Shown: positions 1 to 8,462, counted from the stretch's first letter. The stretch is DNA of 32,768 nucleotides from Alphaproteobacteria bacterium GWC2_42_16 (GCA_001767835.1 MEMA01000009.1:1-32768); one strand, 5' to 3'. Made by a program: numbers and translations. Notes: generated by a model from the letters alone, not told the origin.

Positions 1-358
1 TCTTCTCTACTTCAGCAACCTCGGCTTCCTTACGCTGCCGCTCTGTTTCTGCAACTTCTGCATCCTTACGTTTCTGATCTTCAACCAAATGCTGTTTCTC
101 AGCTTCCTCCTTACGTTTCTTTTCTACTTCTACAGCAGCTTCAGCTTCTTTACGCTTCCGCTCTACTTCTACAGCAGCATCTGCTTCCTTACGCTTCTCC
201 TCTACTTCTGCAGCAGCCTCAGTTTCTTTACGCCTCTTCTCTACTTCAGCAACTTCAGCTTCTTTACGCTTCCACTCTACTTCTACAGCAGCCTCAGCTT
301 CCTTACGCTTCCGCTCTGTTTCTGCAACTTCTGCATCCTTACGCTGCCGCTCTTCAGC
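1..358 (-). repeat. Tandem repeats encoding about 13-residue Lys/Glu/Ala coiled-coil units
   Basis: About nine imperfect units of roughly 36-45 bp, each encoding RK(E/D)AE(V/A)A(E/V)(V/T)E(K/R), run head to tail to the window edge. One unit is longer and contains EKQHLVEDQK. Units near 1-60 and 300-360 are almost identical at the DNA level, suggesting recent expansion or exchange. The array probably continues beyond the left edge. Confidence 0.8.
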
Positions 359-1807
359 AGCTATGTGTTCTGTTTTTAGACGTTCTTCCTCAATTCTACG
401 CTTCTGTTCCTGTTCAAGTTTAGCGGGTTCTTCCTTTTGACGTTTCAATATAAATTGTGCTGCTTCGTTTGCTGCTTTTATACCATCTTCCTTACGGCCC
501 TCCTCTTCAACCCTTACTTCTTCCCTACGTTGCTTTTCTTCCTCATTTACTAAGGCCTTCACAGGTTCTTGATTTCGATCGCTTTCTTCTTTTTTATCAG
601 GCAATGCTTCTTTCTCAGCCTGCATTTTTTGTTGGTTTTTCTCATTCTGTAACTCAAGGGTTGGTTTTAATTCTTCGCATTTATGAGCTGCGGACTTTAT
701 AACGCCTGTTCCCAAATCATAGTGAAAAAAGCCTGGGTGATTAGCCAAGCATGTATTCAGCTCAACAGCGCTCTGCGGATCCGTTTCATCATACCCTGCT
801 GGATTCTCATAAGTCCCATCGCCCTTCGCCCCGGGTTTTGTAAAGATAAAGTTGCGGCCTGAGGGTTGGGGCACTTCCCTTTGACGCGTCACAACGTCGA
901 TATCGCGCACAATGTCCGTTTGCATTCGCTTCTCAAGAGGTGTCAGGTGTTTTTCCGTTGTCTCTCCAAAAGGAATCCGTATGGTAAAGCCAATATAAGG
1001 AGCACTATGGCGCACATTATCATATTGATATTCCCCATCAATATTAATGTATTTATTGACCTCTAAGCGAAAGCGAGTGCGCACCCCATCGATGGATTTG
1101 ACGTCTTTGGCTTGGAAATGATAGCCCGCCACATAAAGTCTGAGGCAGTCAAGTCCAGGAACGCTCCGCCCTATTTCATAATCCAATCCTCTGAGGGCAA
1201 ATTCTTTGCTTTTATTAAAATACTCAGAGTGCCCCCGAAAAATAGGCTTTTGCGTCTTTGGGCGGATTGTTTTCGATTTTGAAAGCGGAATATAAAAGTT
1301 TGTGCGCAGATCATAATGTTCACTTAAGGCCTCTACCCCCAAGGTTGTCTGCTGAAAGCGGTTATGGTGCTCGGTCCAACGGTTATCAAAAAAGCCATAG
1401 CCACCAAAAATCCAGTCAAGGGAGGGAATAATTTGGCGGTGAGCAAGCCCAAAGTTACCTTCGGAATTATCCTTGGATGAGCGGAAGTAACGAATGTCTG
1501 CAAAAAGAAGCGACGTGTCATTTTGGAACAAGGGAGAGAAAAGCCCAATTTGGCCTAATCCTTGTTGCCGCCCTGCCATTAAGCGGAGGCGTGCTTCACT
1601 GTTCCATTTCGGCAGCCCGGCATGACATGCGGGTTGAGGCGCCTCTGTTGCCCACACATCTTCTTTCACAAGGAATTGCGAAAGAGAGGTATAGACGACA
1701 ATTTTAGCGACACCACAGACGAATTGATTATTTAAAAGATCAGATAAACCTTGATTTTTTTTTGTTTTTCTTATTAATCGCGTATGTTTCTGTAGTATGT
1801 AGATCAT
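1..1807 (-). CDS. Inverse autotransporter (intimin/invasin-type beta-domain) with Lys/Glu-rich coiled-coil passenger, 3' end missing
   Basis: Open on the minus strand from ATG at 1807 to the left edge (about 602 codons, no stop), so only the C-terminus is missing. An in-frame TGA lies three codons upstream of the ATG and no other ATG precedes the conserved part. The N-terminus is long and basic, then has a hydrophobic stretch with a plausible signal cleavage after VWA (about residue 53). Residues about 70-310 read like an inverse autotransporter beta-barrel: segments such as IPSLDWIFGGYGFFDNRW, LRLYVAGYHF and YIGFTIRIPFG are typical of PF11924. From about residue 370 the protein becomes charged, and from about 485 it consists of 12-15-residue repeats of the type RKEAEVAEVEK. 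In this family the barrel sits in the outer membrane and the C-terminal part is displayed, so a cell-surface coiled-coil adhesin or stalk is inferred. No good ribosome-binding site is visible. It lies 138 bp downstream of tssG on the same strand. Confidence 0.82.
   Translation of the reverse strand, partial: MIYILQKHTRLIRKTKKNQGLSDLLNNQFVCGVAKIVVYTSLSQFLVKEDVWATEAPQPACHAGLPKWNSEARLRLMAGRQQGLGQIGLFSPLFQNDTSLLFADIRYFRSSKDNSEGNFGLAHRQIIPSLDWIFGGYGFFDNRWTEHHNRFQQTTLGVEALSEHYDLRTNFYIPLSKSKTIRPKTQKPIFRGHSEYFNKSKEFALRGLDYEIGRSVPGLDCLRLYVAGYHFQAKDVKSIDGVRTRFRLEVNKYINIDGEYQYDNVRHSAPYIGFTIRIPFGETTEKHLTPLEKRMQTDIVRDIDVVTRQREVPQPSGRNFIFTKPGAKGDGTYENPAGYDETDPQSAVELNTCLANHPGFFHYDLGTGVIKSAAHKCEELKPTLELQNEKNQQKMQAEKEALPDKKEESDRNQEPVKALVNEEEKQRREEVRVEEEGRKEDGIKAANEAAQFILKRQKEEPAKLEQEQKRRIEEERLKTEHIAAEERQRKDAEVAETERKRKEAEAAVEVEWKRKEAEVAEVEKRRKETEAAAEVEEKRKEADAAVEVERKRKEAEAAVEVEKKRKEEAEKQHLVEDQKRKDAEVAETERQRKEAEVAEVEK
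1755..1763 (-). other. A9 homopolymer at the 5' end of the adhesin reading frame
   Basis: Nine T on the plus strand (A9 in the coding strand), followed by another T5 after one G, covers codons about 15-18 of the inverse autotransporter if the ATG at 1807 is used. Slippage here would switch the frame before the signal peptide. Whether it varies cannot be told from one sequence. Confidence 0.45.
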
Positions 1808-1945
1808 ATAATGCTTGTATCAATTTAATGTAAAGATTTATTAAAATTCAATTAGTAAAGATATAGAACAAACTATGCACGTGCTCAATTGCTTTTTTAT
1901 AAGCCTATGAAAACAAAGGATTAAATTATTAACAAAGGGTTAATT

Positions 1946-2980
1946 TTAGCCCACAAAGACGGGATGTGACATCTTTTCAGTACCAAGTACTTTCACCCGA
2001 TCTCCCGAGGAGAGGGCGCCTCCAACCCATGATCTCCAGCCTAAATAGCTCTTTTCCTCAAGCTCTGTTGAGGGGGGGGCTTCTACATCATAGACAATAC
2101 TAAAATCCAATAATGGCCCCACATAAAGGCGCGTAAGATCGCAAAGACGATCATAGGCTTTTCCATTAGGAAGAAAGAGATCCAGTTCTTGAGGCGTTAA
2201 AGGGCCGAGGTGAAGACGAAAATGTCCCATCTGATCCCAGGCACGTACTCCTAACGCTGCTCCCTGCCCCAACTTTTGCCATTGACCTGTGCTGCCTATT
2301 TTTGTTTGCTCCTCTTTCTCGATAGGGCGCCATCGCCCTACACACTTTTCCACGCGAATGGGAATACGGAAGTAGCTTTTTAAGATGGAGGCAAGCCCCA
2401 CCGCCGAATGTGGATGTGACCAGAAAAGACCGGCATAATCAAAAAGACTCCTATCGGGAACATGCAGGCGGTTTTGAAGGGATTTTTGATTAATTCCTAT
2501 AAAAGACCGCAAAGCCACAGCTACGTCAATTTTTTCAGGAGCATGTGTATTGAGACTAATTAAATATTGTTTGCGAATCCGATGGAGGATAGATGCGAAT
2601 CGATGGTTAAAAATATCAAGAAAGTCTTTTAAGCTCTTGTCTCCACTTCGCATCCGTTGGATGAGCATTTCTGTATAGGGATAGGGAAGAGGTCCCTGAA
2701 TCCCCGCAATCCCCATAAAATTAATATTGAGGACATACTGCTGCTTTTCCCCTTTCTGTCCGCCTTCCAAGGAGTAAATATCGCTTGCCATGGATTCCAA
2801 GTAGATACGTGACTTTACTACAACCACCTCAGAAGTAAGAGTACCCGCCTCACCAAAAGGAGCAGCTTCAGGGTGCAAATACTCTAACAGCTTCACGGCC
2901 TGATGAAACTCAAAGCGGTAAGGTTCTTTTAAGAGGACGTCTTTTACAGTAGTGGCTGATTTCCGATGTGAGCGGGCCAT
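1946..2980 (-). CDS. tssG: Type VI secretion system baseplate subunit TssG
   Basis: 344 aa, usual size for TssG (VasB/ImpH). It opens with the family-typical segment LLKEPYRFEFHQAVKLLEYL and later has NINFMGIAGIQGPLPYPYTE, DIFNHRF and VGLASILKSYF, all matching TssG. TssG joins two TssF copies and TssK/TssE in the wedge of the phage-like baseplate that anchors the contractile sheath in the cytoplasm. ATG at 2980 is chosen because GGAG lies 10 nt upstream; the frame can be extended to a TTG at 2989, but that would touch the ribosome-binding site. The gene overlaps the 3' end of tssF by 37 bp, so the two are probably translationally coupled. Near codon 301 it carries a run of eight C. Confidence 0.93.
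   Translation of the reverse strand: MARSHRKSATTVKDVLLKEPYRFEFHQAVKLLEYLHPEAAPFGEAGTLTSEVVVVKSRIYLESMASDIYSLEGGQKGEKQQYVLNINFMGIAGIQGPLPYPYTEMLIQRMRSGDKSLKDFLDIFNHRFASILHRIRKQYLISLNTHAPEKIDVAVALRSFIGINQKSLQNRLHVPDRSLFDYAGLFWSHPHSAVGLASILKSYFRIPIRVEKCVGRWRPIEKEEQTKIGSTGQWQKLGQGAALGVRAWDQMGHFRLHLGPLTPQELDLFLPNGKAYDRLCDLTRLYVGPLLDFSIVYDVEAPPSTELEEKSYLGWRSWVGGALSSGDRVKVLGTEKMSHPVFVG
2072..2079 (-). other. C8 homopolymer inside tssG
   Basis: Eight G on the plus strand (C8 in the coding strand) encode the Ala-Pro-Pro part of VEAPPSTELEE. A one-base slip would replace about the last 44 residues of TssG. Confidence 0.4.
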
Positions 2981-4770
2981 TGTTTCCAAACTCCGTCAGT
3001 TTGTGTGCTAACCAGGGTTAATTCGGTAAAAGAATTTAAAGAGACATAAAGAGAGAAAAATTCATTTAAGACTGAAGCGAGCATATAGCCCCCATGCCCT
3101 GCATAGGGGAGCTCATCCATGGTCAAGGTAATTCTCATTCCCTGTACAAAACCTCGCCAAGCTTCTATTCCTCGACGGCGCATAACGGACTCATAGGTAA
3201 CATCAGATATATCCGTAATAGAGGGGTGGGATTTATTACGATTAAATCCGGAATAAAGCTGTAAAAGCTCCTTGAGGGCGGATACAGCTTTCTTTTCTCC
3301 CGAAAGGCTTAAATGGTTTAAGGACAGCTGAGAAATCAAGCGCCATTGAGATTCTCCATTAAGGGATGGCTGTACTTCCGCACTTGGACGATCAATACAT
3401 TTGATAGTCACGGGAGGAATACTTCCATCTACTTGAAGCTCACCACCAGCCGGAATAAAGGAAGCCAAATCTCTGTTTGTACAAAGAGTATAGGCATAGA
3501 CCACTTGATTGCTGGGCTTCTGTGGCGTAAAATTATAATCGACAAAGGAAAGAAAAACATCCGTTCCGAGCGTATTGGGAATCTCTGAAGGCTCACGTGT
3601 TCCATACCAAAACAAGCCCTTTCCCTCTTCTTCTGTCTGATAGTCATAACAGAAATAGGGTGCATAGACATCGGGTTCATTTCCTCCAACGACGGCCCCA
3701 ACCACCTTTAAGACACTATGAATTTCTGTTGTGTCCTCATTTCGCTGATCCCCCACCAATCGATAGGAAATCGATTGATAGTTTAAATTAATGGGTTCAC
3801 TGATCTTGGGAAACAGGTTAATGATGGGCGTGGCACCAAGAATAAAGTTATCCTTATTGATACGAAACTTATCAACTCGACTTCCATCTGCCAAAGGAAT
3901 AAAAATATCCACATAACGATTGGCCCCAGTGGTTGAAAAATTCTTAATATCAAAGAATTTAAACTTGTCCGGAAAGACAAAATATTCATGGAGCAATCGA
4001 TAAGCATCCAAACTCTTGTGGGGATAGGGGATCAGCGCTTCTGTTTCTTTAAACCCTACAGCGAATAGAGAGGGATCTCTCAGCTGGGTTGGTGCATGTG
4101 CCGTATCTGCTTGAATGAAGACAGGAGTTGGCTCTTTGGGAAGGTAGGCAAAAATGCTGTCATACAAGCACTGTATTGTGAGTATGTCTCCTGATAAATA
4201 AAAACGAAGGAAATTGGGAGAAAGCTCGCCCATAACCCCATCATATCTTTCTACACGAATTTTCAACACCCATTGGGTTTTGAGCTGTATGGGATCGAAG
4301 GGGCTTTGATCAATATTTAAAACGCTAGCCTCCTTAACTTCAAAGGGCCACAATTCAACGGGATATGTGGTTTGAAAGCGACAGATTTTTTTCTCCTGAG
4401 CTTCCGTAAAAAGAGCTGTTCCTCGAGGCACAGTATAACCTGAAGTTGATTTCCCTAAGCGAGGAGAGAGGCGAAATTTAGCCACACTCGCAGCAGGAAA
4501 AGGGGCAACAAATTGAGGATAGAGAATGCCTAATAAGGTGGAGGTGAACTGGATATATCGGTTGTCCACTTCCTTTTGCAAACGCCCCGCCATAAAGGCA
4601 AAGGACTCGAGTAAGCGTTGAACATGGGGATCTGCTGATCCCGCGGGAGACAGGTTGAGATTTTCCGCAATTTTCGGATACTGTTCAGCAAAACGCTGTC
4701 CCATACGGCGCAGATAGATCATTTCTTGTTGATAGTAATCGAGCATTTGCTCGAAATTTTCCTTATTCAC
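2944..4770 (-). CDS. tssF: Type VI secretion system baseplate subunit TssF
   Basis: 608 aa, normal for TssF (VasA/ImpG). The N-terminus MLDYYQQEMIYLRRMGQRF followed by AEQYPKIAENLNL and DPHVQRLLESFAFMAGRLQ is diagnostic of the family, as is LLGILYPQFVAPFPAASV. TssF is the main wedge protein of the T6SS baseplate, as a TssF2-TssG complex. The start is a GTG at 4770 preceded by GGGGA at about 6 nt; the next Met is at codon 9. It is the first gene of a two-gene minus-strand unit with tssG. The divergent gene upstream is unrelated (YdcF-like), so no other secretion gene is adjacent in this window. A stand-alone tssFG pair is less usual than the common tssE-F-G order. Confidence 0.95.
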   Translation of the reverse strand: MNKENFEQMLDYYQQEMIYLRRMGQRFAEQYPKIAENLNLSPAGSADPHVQRLLESFAFMAGRLQKEVDNRYIQFTSTLLGILYPQFVAPFPAASVAKFRLSPRLGKSTSGYTVPRGTALFTEAQEKKICRFQTTYPVELWPFEVKEASVLNIDQSPFDPIQLKTQWVLKIRVERYDGVMGELSPNFLRFYLSGDILTIQCLYDSIFAYLPKEPTPVFIQADTAHAPTQLRDPSLFAVGFKETEALIPYPHKSLDAYRLLHEYFVFPDKFKFFDIKNFSTTGANRYVDIFIPLADGSRVDKFRINKDNFILGATPIINLFPKISEPINLNYQSISYRLVGDQRNEDTTEIHSVLKVVGAVVGGNEPDVYAPYFCYDYQTEEEGKGLFWYGTREPSEIPNTLGTDVFLSFVDYNFTPQKPSNQVVYAYTLCTNRDLASFIPAGGELQVDGSIPPVTIKCIDRPSAEVQPSLNGESQWRLISQLSLNHLSLSGEKKAVSALKELLQLYSGFNRNKSHPSITDISDVTYESVMRRRGIEAWRGFVQGMRITLTMDELPYAGHGGYMLASVLNEFFSLYVSLNSFTELTLVSTQTDGVWKQWPAHIGNQPLL

Positions 4771-4892
4771 GGCCTATCCCCGTTTATCATCTTTTCCTTA
4801 GTGTACTGGAAAATTCTACTGGATTCTATAGTTCTTTCTTGACACGTTCTTATCTCCTATGAGATTTTCCCTGAAAAATAAGGATGCTTCTC

Positions 4893-5669
4893 ATGGATAT
4901 TTTTGAATCAATTTATCGGTTTTTTGGTTGGTGGATTATTGAGATAGACATCTTTTTTCTCGCACTCCTTTTAATGGGAGGCACTTTTTTAATTCTTAAC
5001 AAGAAAAAATGGGGGCGGAAATTTACCTTGGCAGCTTGCCTGGGCTTTGTTTTTTTTGGCATTGTTCCCATTGGGCTTTGGAGCATTGTAGCCCTTGAAA
5101 ATCGCTTCCCTAAAGTAGAGCAGTTCCCCACCGAAGCCAAAGGGATGATTTTGTTGGGAGGGAGCTTTGATGAAATGACAAGCAAAGCCCGGAATGAGCC
5201 CGCCTATAATTTAACTGTAGGAAAACTGATCCGCTTTGTTGAGCTTGCAAAGGCCAACCCTGATCTCGTGCTTGCCTATGCAGGATCGCCCTTTGAGGCT
5301 AAAATGGGGCAAATTGAATTTAAGGCTTTAGGACTTGATCCCTCCCGGGTGGTTTTTGAACAAAATTCAAAAAACACCAAGGAAAATGCTCTCCAAAGCG
5401 CCCTTCTCCTTCATCCCAAACCTGATGAAAAGTGGGTCCTTATGACCTCTGCATATCATTTGCCACGTAGCGTTGGCCTTTTCAGAAAGGCGGGGTTTAA
5501 TGTGATTCCGTTCCCAGTGGATTATCACACAACGGGAAAGTATGAGCCCTGGTTTTTCTTAGGCCTCAGGTTAAATCTGGAAGCATGGGCTGCAGGATCT
5601 CGCGAATGGCTTGGAATGCTGATGAATTACCTTATGGGTCGTTCAGATGAGCTTTATCCATCCCCTTAA
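4893..5669 (+). CDS. YdcF/SanA/ElyC-like DUF218 membrane protein
   Basis: 258 aa. Two membrane segments (about residues 13-35 and 44-68) precede a DUF218 domain from about residue 83, recognisable by MILLGGS (85-91), NTKENA (161-166) and TSAYHLPRS (185-193). Relatives such as E. coli ElyC, SanA and YdcF are linked to envelope integrity or peptidoglycan precursor metabolism, but the chemistry is not established, so a specific function is not claimed. ATG at 4893 is preferred to ATG at 4884, because AAGGA at 4880-4884 is then spaced 8 nt away; with the upstream ATG it would overlap the start. It is divergent from tssF, and 95 bp separate it from cyaY downstream. Confidence 0.82.
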   Translation: MDIFESIYRFFGWWIIEIDIFFLALLLMGGTFLILNKKKWGRKFTLAACLGFVFFGIVPIGLWSIVALENRFPKVEQFPTEAKGMILLGGSFDEMTSKARNEPAYNLTVGKLIRFVELAKANPDLVLAYAGSPFEAKMGQIEFKALGLDPSRVVFEQNSKNTKENALQSALLLHPKPDEKWVLMTSAYHLPRSVGLFRKAGFNVIPFPVDYHTTGKYEPWFFLGLRLNLEAWAAGSREWLGMLMNYLMGRSDELYPSP

Positions 5670-5764
5670 GATAGGGTTTCTACATCATTCCGTATCTTTT
5701 CCCATTGATTCCAAAGGGAACAAAACCTTATAGTAGTTCCCAAAAAAGATAAAAGGAGCACCTC

Positions 5765-6058
5765 TTGGACGACTTTGATAAAGATGCGAATAAGATCTTG
5801 GAACAGCTCTCTCATTTTTTCGAGAACTTTTGGGCTGATACAGATGTGGATCTCTTTGAAGACTGCCTTATTGTTATCCTCCCAGATGGACTTCAGTATT
5901 TGATTAATAAACACGGCCCCACACACCAGATTTGGATTTCCTCTCCCTTCACGGGTGGCCACCATTTTAAGCAAAAGCAAGATACCTGGATCCATACGCG
6001 CACAAACGAGCAGCTGGAACACTTCTTACAACACGAAAAAAATAACCATGCTTCGTGA
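5765..6058 (+). CDS. cyaY: Frataxin-family iron protein CyaY
   Basis: 97 aa, slightly shorter than E. coli CyaY (about 106). The frataxin core is clear: acidic first helix (DDFDKDANKILEQL, then FFENFWADTDVDLFED), then DGLQYLINKHGPTHQIWISS, GGHHF and W with a final TR motif. Frataxins bind iron on the acidic ridge and modulate the IscS/IscU cysteine desulfurase complex in Fe-S cluster assembly, in the cytosol of bacteria. The start is TTG at 5765: AGGAG lies about 5 nt upstream and an in-frame TAA lies just before it, leaving no ATG option that keeps the first helix. The stop overlaps the start of the ABC exporter by 11 bp, implying co-translation. Confidence 0.88.
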   Translation: MDDFDKDANKILEQLSHFFENFWADTDVDLFEDCLIVILPDGLQYLINKHGPTHQIWISSPFTGGHHFKQKQDTWIHTRTNEQLEHFLQHEKNNHAS

Positions 6059-7829
6059 ACCTAGCTATTTTGACGCCGAAATCAAAGAAGCGCGTGCCGA
6101 GGGAAAAAGCCTGAGTGTCTTAGCAAAAATACTACCCTATCTTTTCCATTATCCCTGGCTCCTTACCCGCTCTCTTCTTGCGGTTGTAATTGCATCTGCA
6201 ACGGTCCTCGCCATTGGCGCGGGCTTGCGTTACTTTGTGGATTATGGCTTTTCGCAAACTTCTTCTTTAGAGTTGCTTTATGCCCTTCTCTTTCTCTTTG
6301 CAATTATCTGTGTTATGTCTTCTGCAAGTTATGGGCGTCTTCTCTGGGTCTCAGAGCTGAGTGAAAAAATTATTGCCGATTTACGCAAGGAGATTTTCAA
6401 CCATCTTCTTAAGATGGACATTGTTTTTTTTGAGCAGACCAGTATCGGAGAGATTCAATCTCGCCTTACAACGGATACAACACTCCTCCACATCATCCTT
6501 GGAACCTCCATCCCCATTGCAATCCGCAATATACTCATTATTGTTGGAGGTCTTTCTATGTTGTTATTAACAAGCTTGTCCTTGACAATTATTATTTCTA
6601 TTGTAACCCCTCTTGTTCTGATTCCCATCCTTGTCTATAGCAAAAAAGTACACCATTACTCCCGTTTGGCCCAGGAGAAAACAGCGGCTGTTTCCTCACA
6701 ACTGGAAGAAACCTTTAGTGGAATCCGGACGGTTTTTGCCTTTTCTCAAGAAGAGCGCATGAGCTATTTATTTGCAGAAGACGTGGATCAAGCTTTTAGG
6801 ACATCCCTCAAGCGCATTAAAGCCCGCGCACGCCTCACAGCCTTTGTCATGATCCTTGTGTTTGGAGGAGTGGCCGTCGTTCTTTGGATGGGGGGACAGC
6901 ATGTTCTCCAAGGTGATATGACCCCAGGACAATTGTCAGCTTTCCTCTTCTATGCAGCCGCCGTCAGCGGGGCCTCTGGTTCATTGAGTGAAATTCATGG
7001 GGATATCCTACGTGCCGCAGGAGCTGTCGAAAGAATTTTCGAATTTCTAACGCTCAAATCTTCCCTTAAAATCCCCTCTTCTCCTCAACCACTCCCCTCC
7101 CCTCATCGTGGACGCATTGAATTTCAAAAGGTGTCATTCGCTTATCCCTCTCGGCCAGACAGAAAAATTCTCAAGGAGATCTCCTTTGATGTAAATCGTG
7201 GAGAAACCGTTGCCCTTGTGGGACCATCAGGCGTTGGGAAAACAACAATTTTTAACCTTCTTATGCGGTTTTATGATCCTTTGGAAGGCACCATTTATCT
7301 CGATGGTCTTCCCATCGACAAGCTTGATCTTCATATCTTGCGCCAAAAAATTGGCCTTGTGTCTCAAGACCCATTTTTATTTAGTACTAACTTCTATGAA
7401 AACATCCGCTTTGGAAAGCTGGATGCGACACATGAAGAAATCGAGAAAGCCGCAAAGGCCGCCTATGCGGATGAATTTATTGAAAACCTCCGTGATGGAT
7501 ATTATACACATTTGGGAGAAAAAGGAGTGGCCCTTTCGGGAGGACAGCGCCAACGTATCGCAATTGCCCGCGCCATCCTTAAAAATCCTAGCATATTACT
7601 TCTTGATGAAGCCACAAGTGCCCTGGATTCAGAAAGTGAAGAAATGGTTCAAAAAGCCCTTAAAACCCTAAAGCACAACCGAACGACACTTGTGATTGCT
7701 CATCGCAATTCTACCATTAAAAAAGCCGACCGTGTCGTTCTTTTCAGCCGCGGCGAAATTGTGGCAACAGGATCACCGGATATTTTGAAAAAAGAAAAGA
7801 AATCTCGTGGCGTTTTATTCCCTCACTAA
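6048..7829 (+). CDS. ABC-B type half exporter (fused transmembrane and ATPase domains, MsbA-like)
   Basis: 593 aa from ATG 6048. The frame extends upstream to an ATG at 5955, but that is inside cyaY and encodes unrelated residues. Six predicted membrane helices lie in residues about 35-310. The ATPase domain has an A-loop Tyr in FAYPSRP (366), Walker A GPSGVGKTT (392-400), Q-loop VSQDPFLFS, signature LSGGQRQR (496-503), Walker B ILLLDEATSALD (516-527) and switch His552. All catalytic residues are present, so an active homodimeric exporter in the inner membrane is expected. Subfamily B includes lipid A flippases, Atm1-type exporters and multidrug pumps; the sequence alone does not settle which. 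The overlap with cyaY makes an Fe-S/thiol (Atm1-like) role worth considering, but I see no specific motif for it. Confidence 0.9.
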   Translation: MLREPSYFDAEIKEARAEGKSLSVLAKILPYLFHYPWLLTRSLLAVVIASATVLAIGAGLRYFVDYGFSQTSSLELLYALLFLFAIICVMSSASYGRLLWVSELSEKIIADLRKEIFNHLLKMDIVFFEQTSIGEIQSRLTTDTTLLHIILGTSIPIAIRNILIIVGGLSMLLLTSLSLTIIISIVTPLVLIPILVYSKKVHHYSRLAQEKTAAVSSQLEETFSGIRTVFAFSQEERMSYLFAEDVDQAFRTSLKRIKARARLTAFVMILVFGGVAVVLWMGGQHVLQGDMTPGQLSAFLFYAAAVSGASGSLSEIHGDILRAAGAVERIFEFLTLKSSLKIPSSPQPLPSPHRGRIEFQKVSFAYPSRPDRKILKEISFDVNRGETVALVGPSGVGKTTIFNLLMRFYDPLEGTIYLDGLPIDKLDLHILRQKIGLVSQDPFLFSTNFYENIRFGKLDATHEEIEKAAKAAYADEFIENLRDGYYTHLGEKGVALSGGQRQRIAIARAILKNPSILLLDEATSALDSESEEMVQKALKTLKHNRTTLVIAHRNSTIKKADRVVLFSRGEIVATGSPDILKKEKKSRGVLFPH

Positions 7830-8462
7830 CGCAAGGTAACGAAGGGTTTCGAGGAGTTCTTCATAGCTTGTCTTTTGGTGAGCCAAAGCTGCTTCATCTT
7901 GTCCCCAAATGCGCCGTTGCTCCTGCTCATGCAAATGGGCAAGATTCCAGGCTCTCTCCGCGGTAAGTTCATCATTAAAGAGGAGATATGAAATGGCAAA
8001 GGATGAGGTAAGTGTTAAAAGGTGCACAAAACCTGACAATTGAAAGGTGGTCAGATGATAAAGGAACCCCCTCACCTTTTCCTCCTCATGGAGACCAAGG
8101 GCAGGGATAGAGAGGGATGTGGTTGCTTTTAGCTTTAAGCCTAAGGCCTCATTAATTTGAGTAATCAGAGGCAGCCATTCCTTTTTCTGTAATTTCATTA
8201 GGGTTGGAGGCTCTGGCGCCCAAAACAAAATCACATCCCGCACGACCGATTCAGCGATATAGGAAATATAACTCTCTCGTGCCTCTGCTACACGATCTAA
8301 AGTCGTTGCGGCCAACGACGTCAGCGGTTTTCGTGAGTAATGAGGCGAAGGGTCCTTTTTCCATTCTTCCTCAATGGCGCGCGCAAGAGCTAGCGTGGGC
8401 ACTTCAAAGGGATGGCCTTCAGGTGTCTTTAAAAATTCATTCTTCATATAAATATCAAACAT
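7815..8462 (-). CDS. ATP12-family chaperone for F1-ATPase assembly
   Basis: 215 aa, a little shorter than typical alphaproteobacterial ATP12 proteins. Family hallmarks are TPEGHPFEVPTLALARAIEEEW near the N-terminus, PLTSLAATTLDRV, a WLPLITQINEALG segment, then AERAWNLAHLHEQEQRRIWG with QDEAA. In mitochondria Atp12p binds the F1 alpha subunit before assembly with beta; the bacterial homologues are found mostly in Alphaproteobacteria, which supports the taxonomic reading. ATG at 8462 has an AAGGG about 8 nt upstream. It converges with the ABC exporter and their 3' ends overlap by 15 bp, so neither gene has room for a dedicated intergenic terminator. Confidence 0.85.
   Translation of the reverse strand: MFDIYMKNEFLKTPEGHPFEVPTLALARAIEEEWKKDPSPHYSRKPLTSLAATTLDRVAEARESYISYIAESVVRDVILFWAPEPPTLMKLQKKEWLPLITQINEALGLKLKATTSLSIPALGLHEEEKVRGFLYHLTTFQLSGFVHLLTLTSSFAISYLLFNDELTAERAWNLAHLHEQEQRRIWGQDEAALAHQKTSYEELLETLRYLALVRE

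Noticed and set aside
89-702. Plus-strand open frames with hydrophobic, Phe/Leu/Ser-rich translations
   Set aside because: They are antisense shadows of the Lys/Glu-rich coiled-coil repeats on the minus strand; low complexity, no ribosome-binding sites, and the opposite strand is open over the whole stretch.
5716-5741. Inverted repeat GGGAAC/GTTCCC between the YdcF-like gene and cyaY
   Set aside because: On the plus strand it is followed by A-rich, not T-rich, sequence and the loop is 14 nt, so it is not a convincing terminator; no riboswitch-like structure was recognised.
5955-6047. N-terminal extension of the ABC exporter to an upstream ATG
   Set aside because: The added residues are cyaY read in another frame, unlike any ABC exporter N-terminus; ATG 6048 gives a normal start.
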